Origin: Kineothrix sp. MSJ-39
GTDB taxonomy: Bacteria > Bacillota > Clostridia > Lachnospirales > Lachnospiraceae
Reading direction: 5' to 3'
Assembly (NCBI RefSeq): GCF_018917935.1
Contig: NZ_JAHLPN010000001.1
Coordinates: 299,231-363,230, forward strand
DNA: 64,000 bases
Below the pieces are notes generated by a model. It was not told the origin of the DNA. It did no database searches and saw only the letters and a list, made by a program, of their open reading frames with translations. Shown here piece by piece: positions 63,134-64,000 of this stretch. A program made the position numbers and the translations under genes. Position 1 is the first letter of the stretch. Each line of letters starts with the position of its first letter.

Positions 63134-63808
63134 TTGAATGAATATCTGAAAGCACAAAACAAAACCAACCAAATAATCATCGCTAATAACTTCACCAGCA
63201 ATGAACTGGATCGTTTTTCAGCATCTGATTTTCGCTGGGCAGATAACAGAACAAAACAATTCCGACACAGGCAAGTTAAAAAAGGGGAAATCTATCAGTT
63301 TGAGTTTGGCAAAAATTATAAGCCCGAAATGTCCTATGAACATAGGGGTCTAGTCATTGACGTAAAGCAAAAATTACTCTATGTTCTGCCGATTTTCTCC
63401 TATGATCCTGCAAAACATCCGGATGTCTACCACCCCACAGACAATCCCACTTCCAAGAGTGATATGTTTTTATTGAAAGCAAGTGAATTTTCATTCATCA
63501 ACCATGATTCCGTATTGAAACTGAATGATATCCGAACAGTCAGTATCAATCGCATCCTTTATCAGCAAAATGGCATGATAGCTCCCATCTCTAATACATA
63601 TAAACAGATCGAACAGCTCGTTTTACAAAAATATTTCCCAGGTTTTTACTATGACTACAATCAGTTTCAGCAAAAAGCGGTTTTCCTAGAAAAACAGCAA
63701 AAGGAAAATGATGCTGCCCTAAAAGAACTCACATCCAAGAACGAAGAATTAAAGGAACAAATTGCTGCATTGCAGGAACAGCTTGCCCCAAACAACAATA
63801 ATCAATAA
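63134..63808 (+). CDS. PemK/MazF-like toxin with C-terminal coiled coil
   Basis: The TTG at 63134, 8 nt after AAGGAGG, starts a 224-residue protein; there is no in-frame ATG before residue 64. Residues 1-45 are helical. Residues 48-150 resemble the PemK/MazF beta barrel (VKKGEIYQFEFGKNY, then RGLVIDV). Residues 175-218 form a Gln/Glu/Lys coiled coil (KELTSKNEELKEQIAALQEQ). No protein antitoxin gene is adjacent on either side. Production is likely held down by the upstream terminator and weak start codon. The MazF-like fold is shared by mRNA interferases of type II and type III systems. Confidence 0.78.
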   Translation: MNEYLKAQNKTNQIIIANNFTSNELDRFSASDFRWADNRTKQFRHRQVKKGEIYQFEFGKNYKPEMSYEHRGLVIDVKQKLLYVLPIFSYDPAKHPDVYHPTDNPTSKSDMFLLKASEFSFINHDSVLKLNDIRTVSINRILYQQNGMIAPISNTYKQIEQLVLQKYFPGFYYDYNQFQQKAVFLEKQQKENDAALKELTSKNEELKEQIAALQEQLAPNNNNQ

Positions 63809-63874
63809 TATTTAGCAGCATTCCCATTAATCTTTCAGCCAGACATTATCAGCAAGTAATCCATCCAATTAAAT

Positions 63875-64000
63875 TGTGCCAGAGTCTGTGAAAGTTTTTC
63901 TGTAAATAGGATTTTAAGGTCTTCTATGATAAAATATAAAATCATAGGAGGCCTTATTTTATGGCAAGACAAAAGAAACCAGTACACAAAGTACAAATGA
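63875..64000 (+). mobile_element. Left end of an IS256-family insertion sequence (partial)
   Basis: Upstream of the transposase start, the sequence from about 63875 (GTGCCAGAGTCTGTGAAAG) looks like the terminal inverted repeat of IS256-group elements. The right end is outside the window, so neither the repeat nor a target duplication can be checked. Confidence 0.5.
63961..64000 (+). CDS. IS256-family transposase (partial, N-terminus only)
   Basis: The ATG at 63961 follows ATAGGAGGCC and encodes MARQKKPVHKVQM before the window ends. This N-terminus matches IS256-family transposases of Clostridia as I remember them. A DDE transposase of about 400 residues is expected beyond the edge. Confidence 0.6.
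   Translation, partial: MARQKKPVHKVQM

Overview
The window looks like a chromosomal stretch from a low-to-mid GC anaerobic Firmicute, most likely a Lachnospiraceae member (Clostridia). The evidence is the gene content: an electron-bifurcating NfnAB transhydrogenase, adjacent folD and fhs, SpoIIIE next to a TepA-like ClpP protease, BioY under a BirA-type operator, KtrAB with a shortened KdpDE pair, a DUF5688 protein and several zinc-ribbon membrane proteins. Shine-Dalgarno sequences of the AGGAGG type precede nearly every gene. I saw no tRNA, rRNA, CRISPR array or prophage. The genus cannot be fixed from the sequence by eye.

Layout. 1-7.2 kb (minus strand): a membrane protein with a fused pterin-synthase-like domain (cut by the window edge), a small protein, an alanine/glycine:cation symporter, rlmH, a zinc-ribbon membrane protein, and nfnB/nfnA. 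7.2-17.3 kb: a zinc-ribbon/TPR/chitobiase-like protein, folD, fhs, spoIIIE, a tepA-like gene, then DUF1284-bioY facing a divergent YitT-type gene across a BirA operator. 17.3-24.2 kb (minus): a likely operon of hybrid histidine kinase, plsY-like acyltransferase, UgtP-like glycosyltransferase, GGDEF-REC-HD-GYP protein and a Tim44-like zinc-ribbon protein, linking signalling to membrane lipid genes. 24.3-29 kb: aldo-keto reductase, carboxymuconolactone decarboxylase-like protein, MerR-like regulator, cupin and LysR regulator, then PAP2 phosphatase and a small HTH protein. 29.1-34.1 kb: ktrB-ktrA-small protein-kdpD-kdpE, a potassium uptake and sensing unit with no kdpFABC.

34.2-36.5 kb is a patchy accessory island: a decayed reading frame, an SDR/MarR pair bounded by two 25-bp near-identical direct repeats, and a RelE/ParE-type toxin-antitoxin pair. 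36.5-41.5 kb: rlmCD-like rRNA methyltransferase, a PflX-like radical SAM gene preceded by three 88-bp tandem repeats, DUF5688, efp, and a divergent MetH-activation-like protein. 41.5-52.4 kb (minus): an operon of EAL phosphodiesterase, queH, argS and a phospholipase-D-like protein, then carA-carB. 52.5-57 kb (plus): moxR-DUF58-transglutaminase. 57-59.9 kb (minus): an overlapping operon of a hypothetical protein, a TetR regulator and two M14 aspartoacylase-like proteins, the second without its metal ligands. 60-62.8 kb (plus): a large protein with a cyclic-nucleotide-binding-like N-terminus, and VanZ.

The right edge is the most unusual part. A PemK/MazF-like toxin gene has no protein antitoxin. 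It is preceded by its own promoter, a short structured RNA with two GACGA-loop hairpins spaced 32 nt apart, and a strong terminator. That order resembles type III (RNA antitoxin) toxin-antitoxin loci. An IS256-family transposase starts at the very end of the window. The other recurrent oddity is a set of intergenic hairpins with CTTCG loops, tandem repeats and long palindromes, at about 3.2, 9.7, 26.9 and 38.7 kb.
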